This document shows positions 54,430-64,000 of a DNA stretch of 64,000 bases, in pieces (positions within the stretch are counted from its first letter, which is position 1; each line of letters opens with the position of its first letter). Where the stretch lies: the NCBI GenBank assembly GCA_944472135.2, contig OX235265.1:90552984-90616983 (forward strand), read 5' to 3'. The position numbers were made by a program, and so were the translations under genes. This stretch comes from Trichobilharzia regenti (Eukaryota > Platyhelminthes > Trematoda > Strigeidida > Schistosomatidae). Below the pieces are notes generated by a model, which did not search any database, was not told the DNA's origin, and saw nothing but the letters and a program-made list of their open reading frames with translations.

Positions 54430-54860
54430 GGGAGGGAAAAATTGTTTTTCAAAAACCTAATACACATTGTGTGTAGTTGGCCATGGCGAAGATAGGGACT
54501 GAACAAATTTCCTTTGAACAGACAGATTTGGCTTGTTCAGATGAATTCCGATTGCTTTTGCTGTATGTAAAAGTCGTGCTAGTATACCATGCGAGAGGTA
54601 TGGTGATATATGATAAATAACTTTAAAAGTTTTGTTACAATCGAATTGATGTCCAATGTCGACCAGATGAACTAGTATTGAGCTACGCATAGCAGCTTTA
54701 TTCGGACTTTTGCCAAATCAAGATAGGAGGTGTTCAGAAAGTCAGCGATGAACTTCCTTGATCGATTTGTCACAAATAGCTTTGACATTTTCCACGTATC
54801 TCCTAAAATAGTAAACTTTTTCCAATTAAGGCAAGTTCCAAAAATGTGACATCTGTACCT
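54430..54860 (-). pseudogene. PLE endonuclease end, opposite strand
   Basis: The minus frame (54457-54690) reads RSSILVHLVDIGHQFDCNKT, FKVIYHISPYLSHGIL, LLHTAKAIGIHLNKPNLSVQ, the end of the GIY-YIG domain. The catalytic start is lost beyond 54700. It abuts the right terminal repeat of the previous PLE. 54860-55095 holds nothing recognised. Confidence 0.72.
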
Positions 54861-55094
54861 ATGTCAGCTAACAGCAAAATGATACCGACGCTGTTGAACT
54901 AGGGGAAATGCAAATTCTCAAATGTCAATGTAAATTCGCTAGTACATGAAGCAGGCGATTGCTTCAAATGTTATAAAAGTGAGCATTAAGAAATTTTTTA
55001 TTTGAAATGTAATCACATAAAATATCAGTTGTTTGTTTCATGAGAAGAATGTGGTTTTGTCTTTTATATTCATGTTATGATGGAGTCAATTGTT

Positions 55095-55245
55095 TGATGG
55101 TGGCTAGCAGTGGAATCCATGATGCGCATTTAGTCCTATTTGGTACTCATCAGCTGACTGCATATTCCAGTGAGAGATGGTGTTCTCATCAAGGCTTGAA
55201 CCCAGTGTCCATAGTCACAGGTGCCAAGGCGTTATTCGCTGCAAC
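55095..55245 (-). repeat. Sm-alpha-like SINE, decayed
   Basis: Minus hammerhead remnant with CTGATGA, GTAC/GGAC, but CTAAA for GAAA; the B-box region is GGTTCAAGCC. Confidence 0.7.
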
Positions 55246-55289
55246 GCGTGGAATTCCAAGAAACTTCTAGTAGCATCCAGTATTTCCGC

Positions 55290-55595
55290 TTAGCATGTTA
55301 GGTGGTTGGAGGCAATCGGTAGGAAGCCTTCAACCCAGGTTTCGTGATAGTTGGCACTCATCATCAGGAGTATCTGCAACCTTGAAGGGGCTCATGTCTC
55401 TTCTGAGTTTTGAACCCACGTCATTCAGTGCTACAGTCAGAGACGTTATCATTGAGCTACTCGGGCTCAGGATTAACCTCCTGTGGGACCGTATTATATG
55501 TTTTAATCGGACGCTAGTAACTGGTGTGATGTGTGTAGTCCTTTCTTTGGTGCAGTCTGAATTCTATCAGTCAGGTTTGCAATGTAGCAGACGGG
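55290..55595 (-). repeat. SINE family 4, inverted member of a pair
   Basis: GGTTGGAGGCAATCGG, CCCAGGTTTCGTGATAGTTG, GCACTCATCATCAGG, B-box side TTTTGAACCCACG, then a second minus tail (CTTTCTTTGGTGCAGTCTGA). The minus strand keeps CTGATGA-like and GAAA strands (CTGATGATGAGTGCC, CACGAAACC). Confidence 0.72.
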
Positions 55596-55800
55596 TTGCA
55601 GATACGCCTTAGAGAGAAGTGCCAACTAGCTTGAAACCTAGGTATAAGGCTTCCTGCCGACTGACTCCAAACGTCTAACAACAACCGTTCAAAGCGCACC
55701 GTGATGATGAGCTATCTAGACCGGTGGCCGTATTGCAAACCTGACTGAGAGAATTCAGTCTGCACCAAAGAAAAGACTAGACGCATCATACTAGTTACTA
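55596..55800 (+). repeat. SINE family 4, 5'-truncated
   Basis: GGTTGCAGATACGCCTTAGA, TTGAAACCTAGGTATAAGGC, GAATTCAGTCTGCACCAAAG, end ACTAGTTACTAGTG. The ribozyme-like core is lost. Confidence 0.75.
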
Positions 55801-56330
55801 GTGTTCAGTGAAAATAAACATTTCATTTTCTTGTGGATTGGAGACCTCCGTTTACACTTAAGTAAAGAAATATGCTACAATAGGTATACAATTAAGTTAT
55901 TATTTCGTCTGAGTAAAAAGGACACTTACCAATATCTGATAGGCTTTATAAATTCACTTGTTAAGTATGAATACGATTTCATAGCTTTTAAAATTGATCC
56001 GTCGGAGAGAAAATTTTCTCCGCTGCTATGTCTTTTGTTTATGCATTAAACTTATTCAATTGTTAATTATTATATCAATCGACGAATTACGAAGGTTTCG
56101 TCATACACCTTGATAAACGAATACATTTAAAATAATTTGATCATCACACGTCTACCTGTGATGTAAAACTTCGTTAAAAAAAAGAAAATAATGAAGATTT
56201 AGAGTAATTGTGGATTTAGGACTAAGAAGGATAGTAATTATCACTAGTATGGGTAATAATATCAGATGAGCATAACTAGCGTAAGTAGGTATATAGTATG
56301 TAGTCAAGTATTGGTTTCGTAGGGGTGTAG
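55800..56330. other. No gene recognised
   Basis: An 82-codon frame (55801-56049) starts in a SINE end and shows no family motif. Otherwise AT-rich. Confidence 0.4.
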
Positions 56331-56334
56331 TCTG

Positions 56335-56575
56335 ATTGATTGGAGGATTTCATCTTGAGCTGACATCAGTTAGAGAACCATTGGAAAACCAACTTGGAGT
56401 ACTAGAGGGCCTTTTAGTCCCAGTTCATGACTTTTCATCAGTTCAAGCCCACCGGAATTCGAACCCAGAAGGTGCTGGGTTGAAGTGTCCCAAACTGGGA
56501 CGATATCCAGTACTCTCAACTGGTTTCCCAATGGTTCTCTAACTGATGTCAGCTGTTGATGAAATCCTACAATCA
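56335..56575. repeat. SINE family 2 head-to-head palindrome
   Basis: Minus arm (GATTTCATCTTGAGCTGACA, CAGTTAGAGAACCATTGG) and plus arm (CCAATGGTTCTCTAACTGAT, GTCAGCTGTTGATGAAATCC). The tRNA-like heads are mostly gone. Overlapping frames on both strands are shadows of the palindrome. Confidence 0.78.
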
Positions 56576-56589
56576 AATAATAAATAGTT

Positions 56590-56900
56590 CTTGCAGTTAT
56601 AGAGTGAGCTTGATTTTTAAAATGACTGTAATCTCAATACATTTTAACATGCTTTGAGGCTTTATATCTGTTTCGACATCAGTAGTATGATTCATATTAA
56701 TAACGTGCCTTGCTATGAATGGAGCATGTGATCTGCCACCTGACTTATCCCACGTGCGCAAATCAGGCTGTTTTTTGAAGCCATTTAAAAGTATATTCAC
56801 TTGTCTCACTCGCATGCAAAGTGTGATTACTCCACCCTCTTCTTTTTGTGACCATAGATACATGTACAACATAATATATGACGTAACTGTCTATGCAGTG
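56590..56900 (-). pseudogene. Possible PLE endonuclease remnant
   Basis: The minus frame (56597-56872) has TWDKSGGRSHAPFIARHVIN, MNHTTDVET, the spacing of the second half of PLE GIY-YIG domains (IARHxxxxxH). The GIY-YIG core is not visible. Weak call. 56900-57370 holds nothing recognised. Confidence 0.4.
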
Positions 56901-57372
56901 TTGAGTTGTGTATTGGAGTATGTTTCAACTTTTTTTTGATAATTATAGGCCGAATTAAATAGTGTTTTCTCCTCAAAGGAATGGCTTCAAATCGAACAGT
57001 TTGTTTTCTTTCTTTGGGACAGGGTGTACTGTTATCTAAACTGTTTCATAAACTACATCAAAGGATGCAGGTTTTCTACAAGTGTGTATTAGTCAGCAAT
57101 TTTTGTTTGTTATCATATGTTGTCTAAGTTGTGCAGATACCCTGGATCTTTTGGAATAAACATTTTTATGTATATTGAGACTGTTTTCTATTTAATTGTG
57201 AAAAAATACACTGAAAATTTAAACATTATCCTATCCAAATAGGCTTTGTGTAAACTAATCGACTTATCAAATTGTCTTTTCATCAAAAAGTTTCTTTGAC
57301 TAAAGACGGAACTGACGAGGATATTAAAGCGACAATTATCGGGAATGCAAGACAAGCTTTCATTTCTCTCAA

Positions 57373-57402
57373 GTGTGTGTGCGTGTGTGTGTGTGTGTGT
57401 GG
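57373..57402 (+). repeat. (GT)n microsatellite
   Basis: About 14 GT units with one GC. Confidence 0.9.
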
Positions 57403-57424
57403 AGAACAACAGCACTCAGAATGA

Positions 57425-57925
57425 AAAATAAGATCTAGATTTTCAACTCCAATCAGTGCTAATGTACGGATTAGCGAATCGACGCGTCATGAGGAACTCC
57501 GCAAACAAACAAAAAGATCTTCATCAATAGCTGCCTTCTCTCAGTACTACTCGAGATCAGATGGCCCACCAGAAAATGAAACAGCAACATGTATCTCTGG
57601 GAGCAAACCAACTCAGCAGGAACCAGCTATGCAACAAATATGCAGGAAGAAATGGAGTTGGATTGTCCATACTCTGAGATAACAAACCATCAAGTGACAT
57701 CACACGCTAGACCATCGCTCGAGTGGTAACCGAATGATAAGAGGTGAGTTAGTTGGTCGTCAATGCGAGGGTGGCGTGACATGGGGAGTTCATGCGAACA
57801 GGAGATGAAAGCATGTGGGCAGACGGGGAGCCAGGTGAAAACGTTGGCGGAGAACTGGATGCAGTGGACACATATAGTTGAACCCCTATGTTCCTCTGAG
57901 ATTTAAAGGAGCTAATAATAATATA
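57425..57925 (+). pseudogene. RTE LINE (SR2-like), 3' end
   Basis: Plus strand: WEQTNSAG-type block (TGGGAGCAAACCAACTCAGC), ICRKKWSWIVHTL-like block, then the 3' tail with CCCCTATGTTCCTCTGAGAT and AATAATAATATATT. The RT core is absent. It is followed at once by a SINE family 3 unit. Confidence 0.78.
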
Positions 57926-57931
57926 TTCTGT

Positions 57932-58118
57932 GCGTCGATGGCACAGTGATTAGGACTCTCGCCGACCATGCACATGGTCCGAGGTTCGATCCCCTGCCGA
58001 CGCACACCTGATATCTATGGTCGGCCTGCTAAATTTGGGCTACCGATATCACATGCTGAAAATTCCATACTTTTACCAAAATAGTACTGTGTGGAATCAA
58101 GCTGCAATTAAGAAAATG
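57932..58118 (+). repeat. SINE family 3, well preserved
   Basis: GTCGATGGCACAGTGATTAG, B box GGTTCGATCCC, CTGATATCTATGGTCGGCCT, GCTGAAAATTCCATACTTTT, GTGTGGAATCAAGCTG, A-rich end. Confidence 0.87.
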
Positions 58119-58284
58119 AAAGCCGATTGTAAATTTCTCCCTGACGTAATAGGCTCATATGATTTCGCATAAACATAAGTCGATCTATGTCTACGTAGCT
58201 AACTCACAACTGCAAGCGCCAATAAGTATCAAAGGGGGAAATCTGAAAGTGTCTAGCAACAGCACAGATAACGATGTCAAAAAA

Positions 58285-58865
58285 GTGGTATGATCAGAAA
58301 GGCAGTGCAGACTTTTATTGATCTGAAATCAGTGTGAAAATCTGTCACACTCATCATGAAGAACACGATTCGGATATTCAACATTACACTGTCAAATCAG
58401 TGCTTTCATATGTTTTAGGAACTGGACACATGCATGACAAAACGCATTCCCAACAGGCTACTGAAGATTTTCATGAACAGCTATCTTCGTCGTCTTGATA
58501 CTTGGATCGGACTTGGATCCAGGCGGCAAGAAGGGGTTTGCAACAGGGAACTATGAGAGAGGAACAACCAAGAACGTGTCCACCAAAAGTCTGTTGAAGG
58601 AAATCAATATAGTTTGGACGTAAAATGAAGAAAAGGTCGAGTGACATCGTACAAAAGTAAAGAACTCGGATGGAAACCGAATGGGAAACAACTATCTGGA
58701 CGTCAGAGTTTGAGATGAAGAAGATCGTGTGGAGAGGACGTGAAAACGTGTGAGCACCTGCGTCACCAGCTAACGCTCAATATAGAGGACAAGATGAAAT
58801 TGAGACTTGCTCCTGAAGCTTTCTGTTCCACTCGGAGCCCAAGGGAGTAATCAAAATAATAATTT
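58285..58865 (+). pseudogene. RTE LINE (SR2-like), 3' end
   Basis: Plus strand: codons for FIDLKSV and IRIFNI (NTNVKS region), then the tail blocks and the end CTTTCTGTTCCACTCGGAGC, CCAAGGGAGTAATC, with AATAATAATT. Many breaks. Confidence 0.65.
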
Positions 58866-59094
58866 TCATTTCGCCCAGTATCTTAAAGTAAAATAGAGAT
58901 TTACAGTAGATAGTGTTATGTAACCTTTGGTTCTCCCTTCCAGAAATGCACAGCAGTAGTTTGAAAGACAATATAAAAAATGTGCTTGAGTATGTTTTGT
59001 AACACAACATCAGAAACGGATAAATTAAAACAATAATAAGTAGAGAAAATTTAATACGTTATGTTGGGCGGAAATCCAGATAACCTAGCGACTC

Positions 59095-59770
59095 AAGCAT
59101 GTTGAACCTCAAGTCAGGTTTTATACATCTGACACACACTGAAAACCAGTATTTACCCAAATAGTGCTCACCTTTCACTGAGTTTCTAACTGATGTGTGG
59201 GGGATTCATCGACTATTACCAGCCCGTGATCAAACTGGTAACCAGTCAGTCAGATCGCTCGGAGCCAACCCTTGGAAATTATCATGATGCCCTCTGGAAG
59301 CTGCATGGAGTTGAAGTGGGATGTGGTAACCAGTGTTAGGTAACAAAACGTTTACTGGGTTTGAACCCTGGTGGTGGCTGCGTACTATTGAAGAGTCTCA
59401 AACAAGGATGAAAAAGCTGTCCAGTAGTCCTTAGTGGTTTTCGAGTGATTCCCTAACCGATTTCAGCTCATGAGGAAATCCTGTAACCAATCAATCCTAT
59501 CGCTATAAATAAAAACTTGAAGAACATTCACTCGTCCATGACATAGGGTGGCGGTAGCGCTACATATGTCGCCGTTTGACAGGAGCAAAAATTCACTGAA
59601 CCATTAAATCGTTTCAGAGAGGTTGGGTGGTTGATGAGCTTGCCTTGTAACGGCAATACTCTGAGCTCCAGCCCTGGTGGGTGCATACGGATGAGGGGGA
59701 CGAAACAGCTGTTTAGTGTTCTCTGGTTTTCCAGTGTTTCTCTAAATGATCTCAAACCTAAAATCAATCA
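59095..59770. repeat. SINE family 2 copies, decayed
   Basis: Minus words near 59140-59230; plus words 59345-59500 (GGGTTTGAACCCTGG, GTTTTCGAGTGATTCCCTAA) and a second plus copy 59620-59770 (GGATGAGGGGGACGAAACAGC, GTGTTTCTCTAAATGAT). Cores damaged. 59770-60245 is AT-rich with nothing recognised. Confidence 0.6.
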
Positions 59771-60244
59771 GATGCCCGTAATTCAACAGCTGAAAATCTT
59801 ATTGAATCGCATAAAGTATACGGAAGTCATCGATGAATAGATAACTAGGAGTTCTCATAAAATAAAACAGATAGTTTGCAGATGTCTTATGTTAAAAGTA
59901 TACACCTTCTCAATAAAGTCTCAAAACGTTTTTGAAACAAAATAGCTTCCCTAGATTCACATAGACTTTATGGACCTATATCAGCCAGCATTGTCTGAAA
60001 ATTTTGGCATAATTAAATATTATTTTATTATGCTAATATTTCTTTGTTTACGGTGTGATAACTGACAGTTGAGGACAAAGAAATGGCTTCGTATTTACCC
60101 TACTCCATTATTTACTCAGAACAAAAAAAGGTTACACTTCAAAACAACACGTTTATTAGGTTATGCCCAGTAGCATGCATGATTCCATTCTCTTATATAG
60201 GGCAGCAGTGTTCACAAATACCCCCCAAATTAGTCAACTCACGT

Positions 60245-60470
60245 AAAAACGTAAACAGTGAAGAAACTTTTCCCTTTTCAACAATTCATTTTCATAAACT
60301 GTTGCACAATCGTAATTATATTTAACAAAGAATTCACAAGACAATCGATCAGCTACTGGTAAAATGTGTCCTCGAAAACGTATCGCGTATTGTAGTTTAG
60401 AAGAGGTGATTAAATGGGGGATTAGAAAAGGGATCAGAGCTTGGCATAACGTAATACGTGTGAAAAAAAG
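60245..60470 (-). repeat. PLE pseudo-LTR, inverted arm
   Basis: Reverse complement shares CGAGGAC, TTTTACCAGTA, GATTG and GTCTTRYGAATTCTTTGTTA-type words with 62430-62590. It precedes a plus-strand PLE frame, as in the composites at 11.3, 13.3 and 28.2 kb. Confidence 0.75.
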
Positions 60471-61500
60471 TGATTAGTCAATATAACTGTGTACAGTGGA
60501 TAAGAACCAGTGGAAAGACGACAGAGTGTTTTTTCCTCAAACCACCTAACAAGCAAGATAACAACGGACAGAAGAGAAAACCTCATTACAAAATTGAGGA
60601 AGTAAATGAAAAAAAATATTCATTCATAACATCGGAGGTATATGAACAAATAAGGTCATGCAGTTCAGTTACTCCAAGACTGTATGGATTGCTTAAAGTG
60701 CACAAGAAGGATGTTCCACTTCGACCTAATATAAACATGGTCAACTCACCATATCATCAGATCGCAATATCCTTGAACCGGTAAGAAGATAAAGGATGAA
60801 GAATAGCCTTAGTGATACATTCAACTTCATTGATTCAGTAAAAGATATTAACCTGTCTGAAAGATAAATAATTTCACTAGATGTCATCTCTCCACCGACA
60901 AGCATATCACTGACCAAGACAATATGCTTCAGCTGTGACTGCGTCGAAACCATCAACCTAAAAGTCCCTCTTCTCACCAACTACCTGAAGGAACTATTTC
61001 TCAGATGCACTTTTAATATCCAATCCAAATTCAGTGAAAAATCCTAAGTACAGAAAGATGGTGTAGCTATGGGGTCTCCTGTCGATCCATTCATAACTAA
61101 CTGCTTCATGGAGAGTCTCAAAAACAACATCCTCAATCCTTTGATCAGTCGACTATACCTATAAAAGAGATACTGAAATGATACATTCATAATATGTGAT
61201 GGAAACGTTGATTTAGAGTATCTCCTCAAAACTTTAAATGCTGCACACCCATTTGCAAAATTCGCCTTAAAACATGAATCAAACATGGCACTTCCATTTA
61301 TGGATTTACTGTTTACCAAGGAGACAAGACTGTATGATCCAAAGATCAATATATAGCAAGCCAGAATGGACGGGACGGTTTATCAACTTCCGGATCTTTG
61401 TCCTAATGATTCGAAAGAGAAACCCAATACGTACATTATGTTCAAGGATTCGAGAAACCTGTTCGGCAGATGCGATAGGGTAGGAGTTATGTTCATTGAG
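60470..61500 (+). pseudogene. PLE reverse transcriptase, frameshifted
   Basis: The first frame (60470-60784) ends SSVTPRLYGLLKVHKKDVPL, RPNINMVNSPYHQIAISL (RT motifs). After several stops one reads GVAMGSP-type codons (61060-61085), a YxDD region changed at 61160-61200, and YSKPEWTGRFINFRIFVLM (61335-61400). The TKxDKGS start is missing. Dead copy of the same lineage as the 52.4 kb RT. Confidence 0.8.
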
Positions 61501-61829
61501 TGAAACCCTATCAAAGGAGTGGTATCCACCAAAATTTATCGCCAGAAGAATGAAGGAAAAGTCCTTATCGCCAAAAATCGTAACTATTCTGTGGTGATTG
61601 ACAATTTCTATCTCTGTATTGTTTAAATACTTACTGTTGACTGTTAATATGTTTCTTATAAGAATGGCATTATAATTCCGCTAAATACAAATTCCTGAAT
61701 TCCGCCCTCTCTGTGTTTTGTTTGGATTCTTGTAATTCGGTCATCTTGAAATACTAATACTACGATTACAAATAAATTACTACATATTCCTACGAAACCT
61801 CTCTTCATGAACCTGGAATTAAAAGGTGA

Positions 61830-62290
61830 GATTAACGCAGAAATTCTTTAAAAACCGTCTTTGTAAACGCCTGAAGAAAACGTTTTTAGCAGCCACCTAA
61901 CACAACACATTCTCCAGCAGGCAGTTAACCCAGTCTAACGTTGAGGATAAGATACCGCATGTGGCCACCTCAATGTATATATATAAATATATATATATCA
62001 GTTTACTTGTTTGGGTGGAGTAAAGTATATCGGTTGTACTCAAAGTAAAATCCACAAACGCATCCTGGAACACTGTTCAGCTTGGCTAGCCGGAGGAGAA
62101 AAGAAGAATACCAGCGGCTACATCCCGCAACATCTTGTCAACTGTGGACATCGAACAGCCGCGCATGAATGCTTCACAGTGCTACACAGAATCGCTCAAT
62201 ATCATACGACAGGACTTCATGCACGCCATCTGTATACAGCTGAATCATCAGCTGTTTGGGATCTGAAATCGGACATCTGCATTGAATAAC
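61830..62290 (+). pseudogene. PLE GIY-YIG endonuclease
   Basis: Reads NVEDKIPHVATSMYIY, a TATA expansion (61975-62000) inside the GIY strand, then GGVKYIGCTQSKIHKRILEH (YIG core), CSAWLAGGEKKN, GYIPQHLVNCGHRTAAHECF and HLYTAESSAVWDLKSDICIE. The domain after YIG is open for 92 codons. 61500-61830 links RT and endonuclease with no clear frame. Confidence 0.82.
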
Positions 62291-62299
62291 ATTTCGTTT

Positions 62300-62595
62300 C
62301 ACACAGATTTTATGTAAAAACACTTTAACGTATTTCCACTAGTTCTTTTCCATTCTACACAACTATACTGATTTGTCACTTTGTCACACTCATTACATCA
62401 TGCCAACTTATGCTCCTTTTTGTAATTTCGAATTAGCCAAAACGCGTCTAGACTACACCTTAAATTACATATTACGTATTCGAGGACGAATTTTACCAGT
62501 ATCTGATTGGTTGTCTTACGAATTCTTTGTTAAATACAATTCCGATTGTACATCAGTTTATGAAATAAGAACCGTTGACTTTTTTGTATGAGGTG
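62300..62595 (+). repeat. PLE pseudo-LTR, sense arm
   Basis: Follows the endonuclease; shares words with the inverted arm at 60245-60470. The 72-codon frame at 62373-62591 is a translation of this repeat. Confidence 0.72.
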
Positions 62596-62734
62596 AAAAC
62601 GACAGTCAGTCAGCTGACGATAGTCCAACTGCAAGCAATACTAATCCCTGATATATGACTGTAATAAGGATAATGGAGTTTTATTTAAAATGGTTATTAT
62701 TCTAGCTCCATTATGGATACGATTTTATTTTGAT

Positions 62735-62840
62735 AAATCACACAGACTTTTATACAGTAATGTTAACTGATGACGTTTGGAGCACAAATTATTGCTACTC
62801 ATAATCCTACCAAGTCATTTATATACATGTGTGGAATCGA
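62735..62840 (-). repeat. PLE second lineage, terminal region
   Basis: ATACAGTAATGTTAACTGAT, GACG, GGAGCACAAATTATTGCTAC, CTCATAAT: matches 42580-42650 inside the RTE-nested copy. 62840-63040 shows nothing recognised. Confidence 0.65.
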
Positions 62841-63039
62841 TTAGATATTGGATTAAAAAACCAATGTGAGATAATGTCCATTCAGAAATAATAGTACGAG
62901 TGCTACTGATCACTTACAATTAGATGGGAAATAAGACGAGTTGTTTTATAGTCATAATAAGTTATTTGTGTAATGTTGTGATGTGTTTGAATTGAAATAG
63001 AATTTTAAGATTATATATTATCCTCTTCTGATTTGACTG

Positions 63040-64000
63040 GCGGTAATAATATCATCGATATCTTTGTTATTTGCATTGAGTCATTTCTGTTGCATGTGTT
63101 GTGTCAGGTGTAGCCTCAATGAACCAGGCAGGATTCAGTGATCGGTCTCTCTCTCTCTCCACCTGCGTAGATTACTTCTGAGAATTTTAACCCTCTCTCA
63201 CCAATGCCTCTTCTGTCTGTTTTATTTCATCATTTATGTCTTTTTTGTACTACTTAGTGCTACTGCTCGGTGTGTTAGACACTTAACTAGGCCTGCCTTA
63301 ACAGTTGATGGATGAGATGAATTAAAGTTTAAGTATCTATTAGAATGCGTTGGCTTTTTATAAACACTAGTGTGCAGTCTACCTTCTTCCATTCATTCTA
63401 TCTTACAATCTAACATAGTTAATTCTCCTTGTTCATTTTCCGATTCAAATGTGAATTTTACTCCATCTACTAGTGAGTTTACATGCATCAAAAAGCTGGA
63501 GATATGTTCTGTTTTAACACTGTGAAAGTGTTATCCACATATCTCCACCATATCATCTCTGGAGTAGCTTCAAATGTATTAAGAGCAATATTTTCCCATC
63601 TGTCCATGAATAAATCTGCTAAGATATGGGGGATATTGGCGATCCCATTGCTACACCTTCTGTTTGTCTATATGTTTAGCCTTGGAATTTGAAGATAGTA
63701 GATGTGAGACAGCATAACTGAATCCCTAAAATAATTTCTTCAATGGGCAGCTTTGTCCTAAGATTGAGTTCAGGATCCGCATTTAGTTCTTTTTTAACTG
63801 CTTCTAAGGCTGCCATATTGATTGGTGTATCAGTATAAAGACTAGTCATATCAAAACTAACCATTGTTTCATCATCTCTAGTTGAATGTCATTCAGTTTA
63901 TTTTTCATCTCATATGAATTAGTTAGTTAGTCTAGAGTTTGAACGATTTCTAATGGGGCATAATATTCGAGTTAAGTGTTTTGATAATTCATAAGTAGGG
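63040..64000 (-). pseudogene. PLE second lineage, RT, runs off the right edge
   Basis: On the minus strand, in several frames: MVSFDMTSLYTDTPINMAAL (motif with catalytic Asp; 63676-63864), then codons for GVAIGSPISPILADLF-type words (63600-63650), WWRYVDNTF (YxDN instead of YxDD), ISSFLMHVNSLV, and near 63060-63190 a part shared with 42757-42860. The endonuclease core is lost. The 5' end lies beyond 64000. Confidence 0.75.

Noticed and set aside
55801..56049. 82-codon plus-strand ORF as a host exon
   Set aside because: It starts in a SINE end and has no recognisable motif or splice context.
4274..57402. CRISPR-like arrays among the direct repeats
   Set aside because: The repeats are microsatellites, SINEs or retroelement ends in a eukaryotic genome; no repeat-spacer pattern.
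62373..62591. Plus-strand 72-codon frame starting MSLCHTHY
   Set aside because: It translates a PLE pseudo-LTR that has an inverted copy at 60245-60470.

Overview
The window looks like genome sequence of a blood fluke (Schistosoma or a close trematode relative). The sequence is AT-rich and intron-bearing. Almost all of it is retroelement debris of schistosome type: RTE (SR2-like) and CR1/Rex1-like LINEs, Penelope-like elements (PLEs) with GIY-YIG endonuclease tails, and tRNA-headed SINEs including Sm-alpha-like units with hammerhead ribozymes. The genus is inferred from this repeat combination and not from any marker gene.

Host gene. One host gene is recognisable, on the + strand: the last four coding exons of an inositol 1,4,5-trisphosphate receptor (31496-31661, 41696-41856, 45234-45401, 46785-46883), joined in frame (197 residues plus stop). 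They hold the last pore helix, a zinc-binding linker whose CxxC and H-H halves lie in different exons, and a terminal coiled coil. The introns are about 10.0, 3.4 and 1.4 kb and are filled with repeats. A polyadenylation signal with a GT-rich downstream element lies near 47302. I did not find the preceding exon in the 31 kb upstream.

Layout. 0-9.3 kb: SINEs, an Sm-alpha-like inverted/tandem cluster (4.65-5.54 kb), PLE fragments and an RTE copy. 9.7-14.6 kb: a SINE pair, an RTE end and two PLE composites. 15-21 kb: a CR1-like LINE with an intact 936-codon ORF (16005-18815), nested in RTE copies. 21-31 kb: SINEs, microsatellites, LINE tails and a TSD-flanked PLE composite (28198-29395). 31-47 kb: the receptor exons and their repeat-filled introns, including an RTE copy split by a PLE with an 8-bp target duplication. 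47-51 kb: RTE and SINE copies and a PLE remnant. 51.7-54.4 kb: the most complete PLE (long RT ORF, GIY-YIG remnant, direct terminal repeats). 54.4-64 kb: more PLE, RTE and SINE copies, ending in a second PLE lineage that runs off the right edge.

Themes. (1) Hammerhead-ribozyme-like cores occur in several unrelated repeats: Sm-alpha-like units, two other tRNA-headed SINE families, and PLE pseudo-LTRs. (2) At least four PLE fragments share one architecture, a 5'-truncated ORF preceded by an inverted pseudo-LTR and followed by a sense one; two of these have 12-14 bp flanking duplications, so they inserted as units. (3) SINE copies repeatedly occur as opposite-strand pairs that can fold back.

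Method limits: everything was read by eye. Repeat boundaries are approximate, and fold statements are hand-drawn pairings.
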